A stretch of DNA of 44,070 bases from Arsenophonus sp046530765 (GTDB lineage Bacteria; Pseudomonadota; Gammaproteobacteria; Enterobacterales; Enterobacteriaceae). Below are positions 29,279-39,600 of this stretch, in pieces. Each line of letters starts with the position of its first letter. Position 1 is the first letter of the stretch. The notes beneath the pieces were generated by a model that was given only the letters and a program-made list of their open reading frames with translations, ran no database searches and was not told the DNA's origin. The stretch spans positions 1 to 44,070 of the forward strand of contig JBHEQS010000015.1 of assembly GCA_046530765.1 (NCBI GenBank), in the 5' to 3' direction. A program made the translations under genes and the position numbers.

Positions 29279-29555
29279 TATGAATTTACTTTTTACTAAA
29301 AACATTTTTATAATTAATCAAAAAAATAATCTATACTGATCTTTATTGATTGTTATCATATATAATATCAATAAATTTTATTATAAAAATCACGAACTAA
29401 TATTTTATATATAAATAAGATGTAATAGTTAATATTATTAAAATTTTTAATAATAAGTTTCAAGAAGAGAATTTTTTTTTGCAATATTATCTATTAGTTA
29501 ATTATATGTTAAAAATATATGATTAATATGTGAAATTTTTAGTTATAATCATTTT
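29279..29555 (+). pseudogene. npr: Remnant of npr (NPr phosphocarrier)
   Basis: NPr is the HPr-like carrier of the nitrogen PTS, encoded after rapZ in E. coli. Around 29432-29473 the frame reads LLKFLIISFKKRI, aligning to LLMLDSAKGRQI with two inserted codons. Near the ATG at 29279, KNIFII fits KQTVEI. The distance between the blocks agrees with the usual position of about residue 50. Stops are present and no long frame exists. Confidence 0.55.
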
Positions 29556-29559
29556 TAAT

Positions 29560-30560
29560 AAAATAAATATAAATATAAATATAAATATAAATATAAATAT
29601 AAATATATTAATTTTATAAAATACTGAATTACATTAAATATTACTAAATGTTTTAATATTATTATGTATAATATATACTATAATAATTAATTTTAATATA
29701 ATTAAAATTAATTATTATTTATATTTTTTTATTATAATACGTTATAAACAATAATGTTTTATTTTAAAGAAATATATAACTATTTTATATATTTCTTTCT
29801 GATTACATTTATCTTATTTAAGAAAATTTATCTAAAACCACTATCATATATACAAAAAATAATAAATTATCATAATAAAATACATTAAATAATGTGAATA
29901 TTATAATTAAGAAATAAACAACGAATTAAATTTGATGTTATTTAAAGTAATTGTCTAGAAATAGTTAAATTAGATTTTATCTACAAAAATATAAATTAAT
30001 TTAAAGAAGACAAACTTATTAAGTATTTTATAAAACTATAAACTTATTAAAAGAATTAAATTTAATAGTCAATAATAATGAATGCTAATTTCCTTACAAT
30101 TATTTAATACACATAGTTATTCTTTAAATAAAATGCTATAATATGTATGTTTTACAGAAACTGTCTAAATTAAATAGTTAGTAATTAGTTGACTAAGATA
30201 TGTAAAATGAAACTAATACTAAAATTAGTTAAAAAATATTAATAATAATTTCTTTATTGATATGTTTATAATAACATAATATATATTAATTTTTATAAAA
30301 GTATTTCTATATTAAAATATAAATTATTGAAAATAATTAGAATATTTTATAATTTTCAAAAGTAGTTGATTAAATTTTAATGCAATTTCAATCTTGCTTA
30401 TTGGTAACAGATTATTTTTATTAATTTTATGTAATCAAAGTTAACTATATTATACTTATAATAGAAATTTAGTAAAATTTATATTATTTCGATTTAATCT
30501 AAAGTATAACGATAAATTAGAGTAATCCTATACTACTATGATTTATCTGTCTATTAATTT
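29560..30560. other. 1-kb gene desert after the npr remnant
   Basis: No open frame or motif recognised. It holds a hexanucleotide tandem repeat at 29565-29606. The ancestral content is unknown. Confidence 0.5.
29565..29606 (+). repeat. Hexanucleotide tandem repeat, seven copies
   Basis: AAATAT is repeated seven times exactly. It lies just after the npr remnant in non-coding DNA. Confidence 0.92.
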
Positions 30561-30785
30561 AATAACAGTAGATAATAGTGTTCATTAAGTAAAATTTATT
30601 TTTTAAAATAGATAGTCATGATGGATAAGTAATTTTATAGGGTTACTTATTATAATATTGCGTTTGATTGAATTAAGTTATTTTCTATTAAAAATATTAA
30701 TATAATAATTAAATATATATCTTATGAATAAAAACATGCAAAAAAATGGTTATTACGTTGTTTAATAAAAAATATGATATAAAAT

Positions 30786-30816
30786 AATTAATTTTATTTT
30801 TTTAATAAAATTAATT
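30786..30816. repeat. Perfect 13-bp inverted repeat, 5-nt loop
   Basis: AATTAATTTTATT, loop TTTTT, then the exact reverse complement. Pure A/T and in non-coding DNA. Confidence 0.75.
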
Positions 30817-31406
30817 TTACCTAGAGAAAAATAAACTTCTTTTACCTATATGATAAAAGATAAAATATTTTCGTTTTAATAACTTAATCAATATAAGCTT
30901 TTGACAGTATAATTAATTATAAATTAAATAAGTATAACGGAATTTTATTTAATTATTATTGTTAACAATTATTTAGATTAATGTTGAGTAACAGTTTAAA
31001 TATTATCTTTTATAATATTTAGTTGGTATTAAATTTTAATCTTTACTTAGTAAGTGGATTATACTCAAAATCAATATAAAAGTAGTTTTTAACTTATAAG
31101 TTCTATATCAATAATAATCTATACTATAATATGATTACTTATATATACAAAAGTATATAGCTAATTTTCTTTCTATCAATTGCGATAAACTATTATATCT
31201 AATACAATATTGCTATTAAATACAATATATTGAATATTACAAATAGCTATCGCATTAATATCTATTAATTTATTAATAGCACTTTATTTTTTATAATAAC
31301 TCATATTAACAATTTATAATGCATACCAAATAATTTATTTTAGTTTTATTTATGTTTAAATAAATTATTAATATAAAATTAATTAATATAATCAAAAACA
31401 TAAAAA

Positions 31407-31446
31407 ATTTTTGATGTAATTTAAAAAAATAAATTACATCAAAAAT
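31407..31446. repeat. Perfect 17-bp inverted repeat, A6 loop
   Basis: ATTTTTGATGTAATTTA (31407-31423), six A, then the exact reverse complement (31430-31446). It lies in non-coding DNA inside the inferred pmbA remnant and follows no intact gene. Confidence 0.88.
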
Positions 31447-32009
31447 AAAATAGCTATACAGTGCTATTATACAATTTATTATAATATACAATTTAATCTT
31501 ATTAATTAAATAATTATTTATTTCAATACATATATATAACTCTCTCTACTAGAATATATATTATTTGCAATAATAACATTATATGAATCAGTAAACGTAA
31601 TTAAAGTTTATTTAATAAATTAAGAAATATTTATTAATTTATTAAATTTCTAAACGTAAATATTTTAATATAAATTATTAGAAACTAACGCTCTATAGCA
31701 TAAAAATAAATTCAAAACTACTATGTTAATTATAATTTTTTTATATATTAATCAAATCTAAAAATTTTTAACTTATTTATTAAACATTAAATATTAAAAA
31801 GTAAAAATTAACTATTTTATTATTAGTAGATGTTAAAACTTAAGAAATCAATTGTTATAAATTAATAATGATGTCTTGATATGTATAAATCTTAGTTAAT
31901 TATATTAATTATAAATAAAAGTAACAAAAAATATATAAATCCATTAAAAACTATTACTTATAATTATTTAATATACAGTTATTGTATCTAAAATTACTAA
32001 ATTAGATTA

Positions 32010-32550
32010 AGATTACGTCAAGACTATTCTTTCTATTAAATATTAATTACTTTATATAATATTTATTGAGATTCTTTCAAAAAATTATTATACTAGTAAA
32101 TATTATTTACTAATGTTGATTTATATCATAAAAAAAATAAAATTTAACATTTAGCTAATTCTAATAATTTTAACAATATAGAATATATAAATTTAATAAA
32201 ATTAAATAAATTAGTTCATCAAACGAATAAAAAACGATTACTAGCTATTTTCTACAGAAATGATCAATATCAACTTTATATTATCAAAATTTTATGTTAA
32301 AAGATTAACTTATAAATATTATAAACAGATATATTCTTATATAATTTTTCAAATACTTTTAATAAAATTAAAAGTCATAATATTAAATGTTAATAATTTA
32401 GATTGAAATTTTATTTATACAATAATTTAAAATTATATAATACCGTTTTATTTGATATACGAATTTAGTATTAATATTGATTTTAAGAAATAAAATTGGA
32501 ACACTTTCATCCTTTATACTATAAAAATCATGTTATTAAATTTAAAATTA
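32010..32550 (+). pseudogene. darP: Remnant of yjgA/darP (ribosome-associated protein)
   Basis: DarP (YjgA) is a dual-action ribosome assembly protein binding 50S precursors. From 32163 one frame reads NNFNNIEY, matching NALDKIPL, and continues LIKLNKLVHQTNKKR, matching AIELAQRIKMEGRRR, with matching codon spacing and many single-base changes. At 32286-32315 KILC*KINL* matches KLENLRDRLI. About 60 nt have been deleted between the last two blocks. Although this stretch has no stop from 32163 to about 32300, nothing upstream is open, so it is not a functional gene. Ends estimated from the normal 183 codons. Confidence 0.65.
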
Positions 32551-34070
32551 TTATCAACTATTGAAATATACAGGATTATTTTATTAGTGATTAAATTAAT
32601 ATTATTTATTTATTAACTCCATGATATTATTTTTTTTGATTAAATAATCTTACAAAAAGAAAAGTTTTTAGATGCAATATTTAATTTATATGCTATTTAA
32701 ATTAAGTATATATTAAAATAATTAATACTGACTATTATTTTAATATATCAACTATACTAACTAGATATTATAAATTATTATTCCATACAACATCGTAAAA
32801 TTAACATAAAATATATAACATATATTATAGATGGCAATGAAGCAGCAACTAAACAATAGCTATTTCTCAAAAAAAAATGATATTTAAGTCTTAATCAAAT
32901 TGATATTACCAATCATACTAAAATTAATCAATTGTATTCGCATAACTTTTAGGAAATAATATTAACTCAAAATTTCATCAAAATATGTCTCAATAAACAG
33001 ATCCATAATTATAACGCTCTAAGATACTATTGACTTAATATTTATTATTATCAATAATTTCTAATTAATATAGAAATAAGAATTTATAAAGTAGAATTTT
33101 TTATTAATATAAAAATGTACATAAATTATAAAAAAAATAAATTAGCTTCTGTGTGTAAAAAGCTCAATTGTGACAGAATTATAAATATAGACTACACAGA
33201 TAATATTTTTTTTAGCATATTATAGAAGATATATATTAAAATATATATCTTGAATCTACGTAAAAAATTTAACATACTTTATATTTTCGAGATTAATTAT
33301 AATAATTTTCTCTATATTAATATTTTTTATAATACCATAAGTAAACATTATTAATGTATATAATTTCTGATTGTTATCGTTAATATTGTATAATATTAAT
33401 TAATGATTTGCTAAATAATTTAAATATTTCATTATGATTCGACTGAAAATAATAATTATAATAGTTAAAATGTATGACTAAAAAATGCAATTAAATATTT
33501 ATTAAGAATGTTAATTTGTATTTATTTACTATTAGTATTTTCTTTTATTTTTTAATAAATTGGTTTAAACTGGCAAAGAAAGAATTATAATTCTATGTTA
33601 TCATATGCTTATGAAGATCAATTTAGATTTATTTATATTTATAGGAAATAATAGTTAATGCATTTACTATATCTATATTTTGTAAAGTAATTATTGCAGA
33701 TATTAATTATAATTTAATTATTAAAAATTTAACTTTAAAAATTTCTTATATTTAATATTTTACTTTAAAAAAATAAATTTTAAAAGCAGATAATTGTTTA
33801 AGCACATTAGTTAAATATTTAAATCAGCTATAACAATAATAAAATTTAAAACCTTATTTTTAATGTCTAAATATAATTAAAAATATGAACTATGAATAAA
33901 TAACTCATCATAAACGACTAACTAGTATTTAAATTATTATTAAGATGTTCATTGCATTATTAAATTAAATATTTACTATACATGCTTTTTATATATTCAA
34001 TAATATTCTTGTATATTTATTTCTATCATAAAATGATATATTACTTATCGTAATAAATTAAACATCTTTA

Positions 34071-34102
34071 TAATTAATTAATTAATTAATTAATTAATTA
34101 AT
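34071..34102 (+). repeat. Tetranucleotide repeat TAAT x8
   Basis: Eight exact copies of TAAT in the tldD remnant, 250 nt downstream of yhdP on the opposite orientation. Likely slippage product. Confidence 0.92.
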
Positions 34103-34148
34103 GTATATATCCATAGTTATACATACTTAATAATTGATGAAGAAAATA

Positions 34149-34180
34149 AAAAATTTTATCTTTTGTAAGATAAAATTTTT
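34149..34180 (-). terminator. 14-bp perfect hairpin downstream of yhdP
   Basis: AAAAATTTTATCTT, loop TTGT, then the exact reverse complement, about 175 nt past the yhdP stop. The A run before and T run after let it act in both directions. The stem is nearly all A/T, so it may equally be one of the non-terminator hairpins of this window. Confidence 0.5.
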
Positions 34181-34353
34181 ATACATTTTAAAAAAATTAC
34201 TAAAATTAATATATATACTAAATAATAGTAGAATTTTTTTTATTAAAACCAATTCCATAGTATTTATAAGTTTTATTATATTTATCTATATAAATCAAAA
34301 TTACGTTTAGTATTTAGTTCAACAATAAAAATAGTCAAAACAATTTTATATTA

Positions 34354-37300
34354 TCATTTGTCGTATTCTTTATTCTCCTTTAATTTACGCAATGTTTCAT
34401 AAATTTTTAATTTTTCTGGATTACCTGTAATTCTATAACGAATAAGCGATATTTTATTCCATAATTTCCCCAACACTTTAGTTGCAGCAAATGCAGCTGC
34501 CCCAGCAAGTGGATTAACTGCTAACGCCGTTGCAACACCAACTGTAGTTGAAATTTCAGGAATAATAATAGCTTCTAAATTCATATTGCGATGAACTAAA
34601 TTAATTTTTCCATTTATGATAATATCAGATATTAAACCATCAATATAAAAATTATTAGTATTTAAAATCCCATTTTTTATATTAGCAATACCGCGAATAG
34701 AATCAAACAGGAAATCATTACTAAATGTATCACTAAAATCTAGTTGCAATTTACGCAACAATGCATTAAAACTTACAAAATGCAACAACTGATTGGAACT
34801 ACTACCAATCTGAGAAATTCCACCATTAGTTAAATTAAAATTTAAATTTCCATTCAACATATTAATATTAGGTTTCCATGGAGGTGCCATCCAATTTAAA
34901 TTAAAATCAATATTAAATGATGTATGTTTAATTGGAACTAATATTCCGTAATAAGCAAACAGATCATCAAATTGATTACCTTTTAATTCTCCTCTTATTG
35001 TTGTAACGTTTTGTTGATTTGAATGCCACATACCAGATATTTTTAAGTTAGTTGCGCTATTTATTAATGATCCCTCTTTTAAAATCAGCATTTGTTTATT
35101 TCGTATGATTTGCGCTTTAATTTCGCCAATTTTATAACCTGCAATCCAACATTCTGAACAGTAAATGTTTATATTTGGCCAACCTGAAATATCATATATC
35201 TTTACAATTCCATCTATTTCTTGATAATTTTTCTGTTTAGTTGAAATTTCTGGATTGAAATAAAGATAGTTAATATTAGCTTTCCAACTACCATACTTCG
35301 GAATTATCAAGCTTCCTTTTAACTTATTACTGTCTACAACAATTGTTGTTAGCTTAGCATTTCTATTAATGGTAAATGCTATATTATTCCATTGTTGCTT
35401 GGCAAACTTGATTTTTTGTAAATTAATAATAGCTATATCCGGTATAAAAAATGATTTATTATAGTCTGATGATTTTAATCTTAATGAAGAAAATAAAGAT
35501 AGCAATGAAAGCCATTTTAAATCATTAATTTCTGGCAAGTTTATCATAACTATCGAATTAGATGGTAAAATAATATTTTTTTTTGTATAAGGTTGAATGT
35601 TTACTTTTAATAAACGAACTTCTTTATCAAAAAGTTGTAATTGACTATTGAAACTAATTAACTGATCAATATTACCATAAATTTGCAATTTACGTTTATC
35701 ACCATTCGCACTGATTTGAATATCATGTAATTTATTTATTTTTTGAGTATCTAAAGTTAATGATTTACTATTAATATTTCCTAATTTACCATTTATAATA
35801 ATAGATAAATTTGGGTTTTGTTTTATTTTATTAGGTAATTCAATATTAATTTGTCCTTTCCAATCTATATAATTAATAAATTGATCTGTAATTAATTTAG
35901 GAAAAGTAGCTATTTTTTTAGATTGCCAACTACCATCAATATTAATATTTATTTGATAATTATGTTGATTATTAATAGTATTAAATCTTAAATTTATTGG
36001 TTGGTCAAACAATTGAGCTTGTAATTTTTCACTTTTTAAATTACTATTATAAAAATAAAATCGTCCTGTTAGTTTTTTTATATGACCATTAATAATAGTT
36101 ATATCGACATCATTATTGTTAAGATCAATTTGACCGGTTGCAATAATGTTACCTTCGGTTTCTTCCAATGGAATATCAAGCATTAATTTACCAGTAATGT
36201 TGCCGCCTATTTTTATTGTATTTAATGCTTTTCCAATTGAATTTTTCATTGGGCTTTTATTAAAATAATTAGCAATTGCTTTTCCATTACCAGCAATATT
36301 AGATTTTATTAATAATTTAGGTTGATTACAATCCTCAATGTCAGCACTAAAATCTAATGCTCTAGCATCATCTAACTTTATACTCGGCGCAGATAAATGA
36401 AGTCCATTTCGTTCAAAATTAACATCAATATCTAAATCAAAAATTGTAGGCCAATCTGGTTGATATTTGAAAGCCGCTCCTCTTAGTGGTATAAAAACTT
36501 GAAATTGTCCGTTGTTTTTCTTAAAAGGAAAATCAGCAGGATCACCATGAAAAATAATTGTAGCTTCATCTGTATGGCCGGCAATAATTGATTTTGTTAG
36601 ATAATTAGTTAAATCTTTATTCATTAACGTTGTTGGAAAATAACGCCAAGCATCAGATATATCTGTCAATTTTGCACCAACTAAAATACTTAATGTTGGT
36701 GGTATATTTTTTGGGGCTAGATAACTAAAATTACCTCTTGTCCATAGTGATTTTACTTGAATCTCTAAATTCTTGCTCCAAATCTGCCGCTCATTGTCTT
36801 CTTCTGACCAAAAAATTGTTCCATTGCCTGTATAAATTTCTAATTGTTCTTTAAACATTGGAGAATATTCAACAAAACTTTTATTTAAGTTAAATGAAAA
36901 CATCCCAACTTTCTTAGTTCCTCGCAATAAACCGCTAAAATGACTAACTGATGGTAAATCTTTCCATCGTATCCAACTAATATCTTGCCAAATTAAATCA
37001 ATTAAAGTTTTTTCTGGCTTGCAAGGAATAATATCTAATGCTAGTGCAATAAGTTTACCTTTCAGTTTTCTCTTTTGCCAGTCATTTATAAATTCAGGCG
37101 TGAAAGATGATATAATAGGTAAAATAAATTTTAATCGTTCTAATTGAATATTATTAACACGTATACGCCAATTGTTTTCACTTGTTTTTGATTGTGGTAA
37201 ATATAACAGAGAAATTTTACCTGCTAGCCATTTTTTTCGATCTGTTTTTAAATGTTGTAGCTGTGGAATATCAAATAACCAACCATTTTTTTTAGAATAT

Positions 37301-38172
37301 AATGTAATTAACAAATCATTAACAGATAGTTGGTGAGATTCGTTGTTAATTTTCCAATTTGCTTCCACTTGATGTAGCTGAAGCTTTCCGATTACTATAC
37401 GATTATTTTTAATTACAACCCAGCTAGAAAGATTGAATACTGCTTTCTCTAATCCAGTGCTATTACCCAACCAATAACTTAACAAAGGAAGAAAATTTAT
37501 GTTATCTGCGTGCAAGTAAACCATTCCTTCATTAATTGCATCATTTTTATTGTGAAGATTAACTTTAATTTGAATTGAATTCTGATTTTTCTTTTGTTGT
37601 AAAGCATCAAAATTTATAAATCCTTGTGCTATATGATATTTATTTTTATTTAACCAAGTAAGTTCTGAGATTTTTAGTGTTCTTTTTTCTGTAGATGATG
37701 TTAAAAAAGTAATACTACTTTCTTTCAATGTAAAATAATCAAATTTCTTCAAAAGTACTTTATTTAAACTACTTAAATTAAAATAACTAAAATCATCTTT
37801 AGTAATAAATCCTAATGGTTTATAATAATTTATATTTAATTTATAAAAAATAATATCACGAAAACGTAGATGTAAAGAGAATATCGAGCGCCATATATCA
37901 AGCGAAAATTTTACCTTATTTGCTTTAATAGTTATTTTTTCAGTTGCAATACTGATATCAGAAAGTGTTAGTACTGGTCCAAAAGATTCCCATTCTCCTT
38001 TAATATTATTAATTTTAAATGGTATTCTATATAATGATTGAAATTGCCATTCAAGTTGACTTCGATATTCATTAATTTTTGGAAGAAAAAGGCGCAGTAC
38101 AACAATAATCAATGTCACAATAAATATTGTTATTATGCTAATAGCTACAAATATATTATATAGGCGTTTCAC
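34354..38172 (-). CDS. yhdP: AsmA-like inter-membrane lipid transporter YhdP
   Basis: YhdP spans the periplasm and moves phospholipids toward the outer membrane, partly redundant with TamB and YdbH. The 1272-residue protein (E. coli 1266) is full length. One transmembrane helix (about residues 7-30) is followed by a long repeating beta-groove region (DUF3971 and AsmA-like). Conserved segments include WRYFPTTLMNKDLTNYL, FQPDWPTIFDLDID, NINYLYFNPE, CSECWIAGYKIG and, near the C-terminus, FDSIRGIANI, LEAIIIPEISTTVGVATAL and VNPLAGAAAFAATKVLGKLW. The start is a GTG at 38172 with AGGAG 7 nt upstream. Its ancestral neighbours rng and tldD are decayed. Maintaining 3.8 kb of open frame in such DNA implies strong selection. 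Confidence 0.96.
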   Translation of the reverse strand: MKRLYNIFVAISIITIFIVTLIIVVLRLFLPKINEYRSQLEWQFQSLYRIPFKINNIKGEWESFGPVLTLSDISIATEKITIKANKVKFSLDIWRSIFSLHLRFRDIIFYKLNINYYKPLGFITKDDFSYFNLSSLNKVLLKKFDYFTLKESSITFLTSSTEKRTLKISELTWLNKNKYHIAQGFINFDALQQKKNQNSIQIKVNLHNKNDAINEGMVYLHADNINFLPLLSYWLGNSTGLEKAVFNLSSWVVIKNNRIVIGKLQLHQVEANWKINNESHQLSVNDLLITLYSKKNGWLFDIPQLQHLKTDRKKWLAGKISLLYLPQSKTSENNWRIRVNNIQLERLKFILPIISSFTPEFINDWQKRKLKGKLIALALDIIPCKPEKTLIDLIWQDISWIRWKDLPSVSHFSGLLRGTKKVGMFSFNLNKSFVEYSPMFKEQLEIYTGNGTIFWSEEDNERQIWSKNLEIQVKSLWTRGNFSYLAPKNIPPTLSILVGAKLTDISDAWRYFPTTLMNKDLTNYLTKSIIAGHTDEATIIFHGDPADFPFKKNNGQFQVFIPLRGAAFKYQPDWPTIFDLDIDVNFERNGLHLSAPSIKLDDARALDFSADIEDCNQPKLLIKSNIAGNGKAIANYFNKSPMKNSIGKALNTIKIGGNITGKLMLDIPLEETEGNIIATGQIDLNNNDVDITIINGHIKKLTGRFYFYNSNLKSEKLQAQLFDQPINLRFNTINNQHNYQININIDGSWQSKKIATFPKLITDQFINYIDWKGQINIELPNKIKQNPNLSIIINGKLGNINSKSLTLDTQKINKLHDIQISANGDKRKLQIYGNIDQLISFNSQLQLFDKEVRLLKVNIQPYTKKNIILPSNSIVMINLPEINDLKWLSLLSLFSSLRLKSSDYNKSFFIPDIAIINLQKIKFAKQQWNNIAFTINRNAKLTTIVVDSNKLKGSLIIPKYGSWKANINYLYFNPEISTKQKNYQEIDGIVKIYDISGWPNINIYCSECWIAGYKIGEIKAQIIRNKQMLILKEGSLINSATNLKISGMWHSNQQNVTTIRGELKGNQFDDLFAYYGILVPIKHTSFNIDFNLNWMAPPWKPNINMLNGNLNFNLTNGGISQIGSSSNQLLHFVSFNALLRKLQLDFSDTFSNDFLFDSIRGIANIKNGILNTNNFYIDGLISDIIINGKINLVHRNMNLEAIIIPEISTTVGVATALAVNPLAGAAAFAATKVLGKLWNKISLIRYRITGNPEKLKIYETLRKLKENKEYDK

Positions 38173-38555
38173 CTATTTCTCCTTGCAAAAAAAAGAAATT
38201 ATTATCATAGCAATCGTTGTAGCTATAATAGAGATTATAAATCATTTTTAACTATACAAACATTATATTTAAAAATTTCTTAATGTTTGAATATAATGTG
38301 CTACTCGCAATTTAGTTTTTTTTATAAGATAATATAAAGAATAAACAAAGAATCTATCAGTATTGATTATATAATTTATTCAAATGATTTCTTTATAAAT
38401 TTAATAACAAAATATTTATTATGGTTATATTGTTTATCTAATTTTATAATTAATCATTTATTATATAGATTATAAATAATGCTATAATGTGCTTTTTTTA
38501 TTAGTTATTTCTATCAGCTCTAATTAAAACTATTAATTGTAATTTTAATTATGTA

Positions 38556-38584
38556 TTGACGGGGATTGCTCTAGCTATTAAAAT
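38556..38584 (+). promoter_or_regulatory. Consensus-like sigma-70 promoter in a G+C-rich patch
   Basis: TTGACG (38556-38561), exactly 17 nt, then TAAAAT (38579-38584). The spacer begins GGGATTGCTCTAGC, unusually G+C-rich for non-coding DNA here. No plus-strand gene follows, but two perfect hairpins do (38631-38660, 38714-38743), so a short RNA of about 70 or 150 nt is conceivable. The same bases can be read on the other strand as rng remains, hence modest confidence. Confidence 0.35.
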
Positions 38585-38630
38585 ACGATGATGATGTAAG
38601 AATCAAGTGTATCAACAAAATTAATACTAA

Positions 38631-38660
38631 TATAGTTAAGACTAAATAGTCTTAACTATA
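38631..38660. repeat. Perfect 13-bp inverted repeat, 4-nt loop
   Basis: TATAGTTAAGACT, loop AAAT, exact reverse complement. It lies about 40 nt downstream of the possible promoter's start point and could end a small transcript. Confidence 0.88.
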
Positions 38661-38713
38661 TTAAACGATTTATGATAGTTTAATGTTAATATTAAAATAA
38701 TTTTTTCTAAGTT

Positions 38714-38743
38714 ACTATTTACAGTAAAAGAACTGTAAATAGT
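38714..38743. repeat. Perfect 12-bp inverted repeat, 6-nt loop
   Basis: ACTATTTACAGT, loop AAAAGA, exact reverse complement. Second hairpin within 115 nt of the first, inside the inferred rng remnant. Confidence 0.88.
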
Positions 38744-39600
38744 ATCAATTATATATAAAATGATATTGTTGCTTTATTTTAATTAAATATTTAGTCATAA
38801 ATAACAGTGAGTATTTTCTTAAAATTATATAGATCTATTATTAGCACAATACTACCTGATAAAGTTTATGTTTTATTGTTATATAACATATCTTAGTTAA
38901 TTGAATCTTTTAATAAAATAAAAATAATTTTTTAAATCAATATGAATACAAAATAAAAGTATATAAAGTTATAATAATAAGATTAATTAAAGATAGTTTA
39001 TCATAAAATATAGATGAAATACTTATTATTTTTATGTTTGGCTATTTTATTCAAGTAAGATCAACAAAAATATCAACAATGAAAAATTAATTATAAGTGA
39101 CTGATGTTTACATAGTAGTAAAGCAATATGAATTGCAAATAATGAAATAACTATTTTAATCACAAAATAATTGAGAATATTTTTAGTATTTCTATTCTTC
39201 CATGTTTTTAGCATCCAAAAAAAACAGAGATAAAAAATAACATAAAACCAATTAACTATATATTTTTATAAATAATATTAATGTAACATCTTTTATTTTA
39301 AAACTAACTTTTAATCACACGTATAATAATATCTTTTATTTTTTAGAATTATTTTAGCAAAATCATAAAAATAAAAAATATTACTAAAATTAGTTCAATG
39401 TAAGACAAAATATCGTAAATATATTTTTTAAAACCAACATTAACAAAATAATTTTATATATTATGGTATATAACTTACTATAGCATTATAAATATTACCT
39501 ACAATTCATATTTAAGCTTTTCTATTAATATAAACTTCTTATACAATATAATATAATATTGTATCAACTCATTTTAGTGAACGTTATATTAATTAATAGT

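Larger units (their letters stand above)
30560..31900 (-). pseudogene. pmbA: Possible remnant of pmbA/tldE
   Basis: TldE (PmbA) and TldD form a zinc protease for unfolded and modified peptides such as microcin B17. On the minus strand at about 31686-31712 the sequence reads FLCYRALV, aligning to FNSDGALG of TldE. In E. coli pmbA is divergent from yjgA, and the block lies within about 20 nt of the place predicted from the yjgA remnant to the right. This is one short match, so the call depends mainly on synteny. Two long hairpins lie inside (30786-30816, 31407-31446). Confidence 0.4.
32890..34340 (-). pseudogene. tldD: Remnant of tldD (metalloprotease subunit)
   Basis: TldD carries the zinc-binding HExxxH motif of the TldD/TldE protease. 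In E. coli tldD directly follows yhdP on the same strand, as here. Minus-strand blocks: at 34288-34308 KRNFD then LYR*, matching ERRLD(YGD)LYFQ with three codons lost; at about 34230-34256 NWF**KKI, matching SWVLEDRI; and at 33598-33619 DLHKHMIT*, matching LLHEAVGHG around the zinc motif, in which the glutamate has become lysine and the second histidine is lost. The distance of the last block from yhdP is within about 60 nt of expectation. Confidence 0.7.
38240..39600 (-). pseudogene. rng: Probable remnant of rng (RNase G)
   Basis: RNase G matures the 5' end of 16S rRNA. On the minus strand at about 38815-38875 the frame reads LSGSIVLIIDLYN followed by KKIL, aligning to LGGIIIIDFIDMN and RRVL of RNase G with two extra codons. 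At 38559-38587 it reads RILIARAIPV, aligning to RFLVYASPAV near the C-terminus. The two blocks are about 280 nt apart (about 300 expected), but both lie about 190 nt further from yhdP than E. coli spacing predicts. The order mreD-(yhdE)-rng-yhdP supports the call. The second block overlaps a possible plus-strand promoter, so it could be coincidence. Confidence 0.5.

Noticed and set aside
31306..31491. 61-codon minus-strand open frame
   Set aside because: It runs through the 17-bp hairpin at 31407-31446, has near-random A+T-rich codons and no recognisable start signal.
38553..38575. Resemblance of TATTGACGGGGATTGC to the 5' part of tmRNA (ATTCGACGGGATTTGC)
   Set aside because: Nothing downstream resembles the tmRNA tag frame or pseudoknots, and no pairing tRNA-like 3' half was found.
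38557..38580. tRNA-like string GGGGATTGCTCTAGCT
   Set aside because: No acceptor stem partner, no anticodon arm and no T-loop at the needed distance on either strand.
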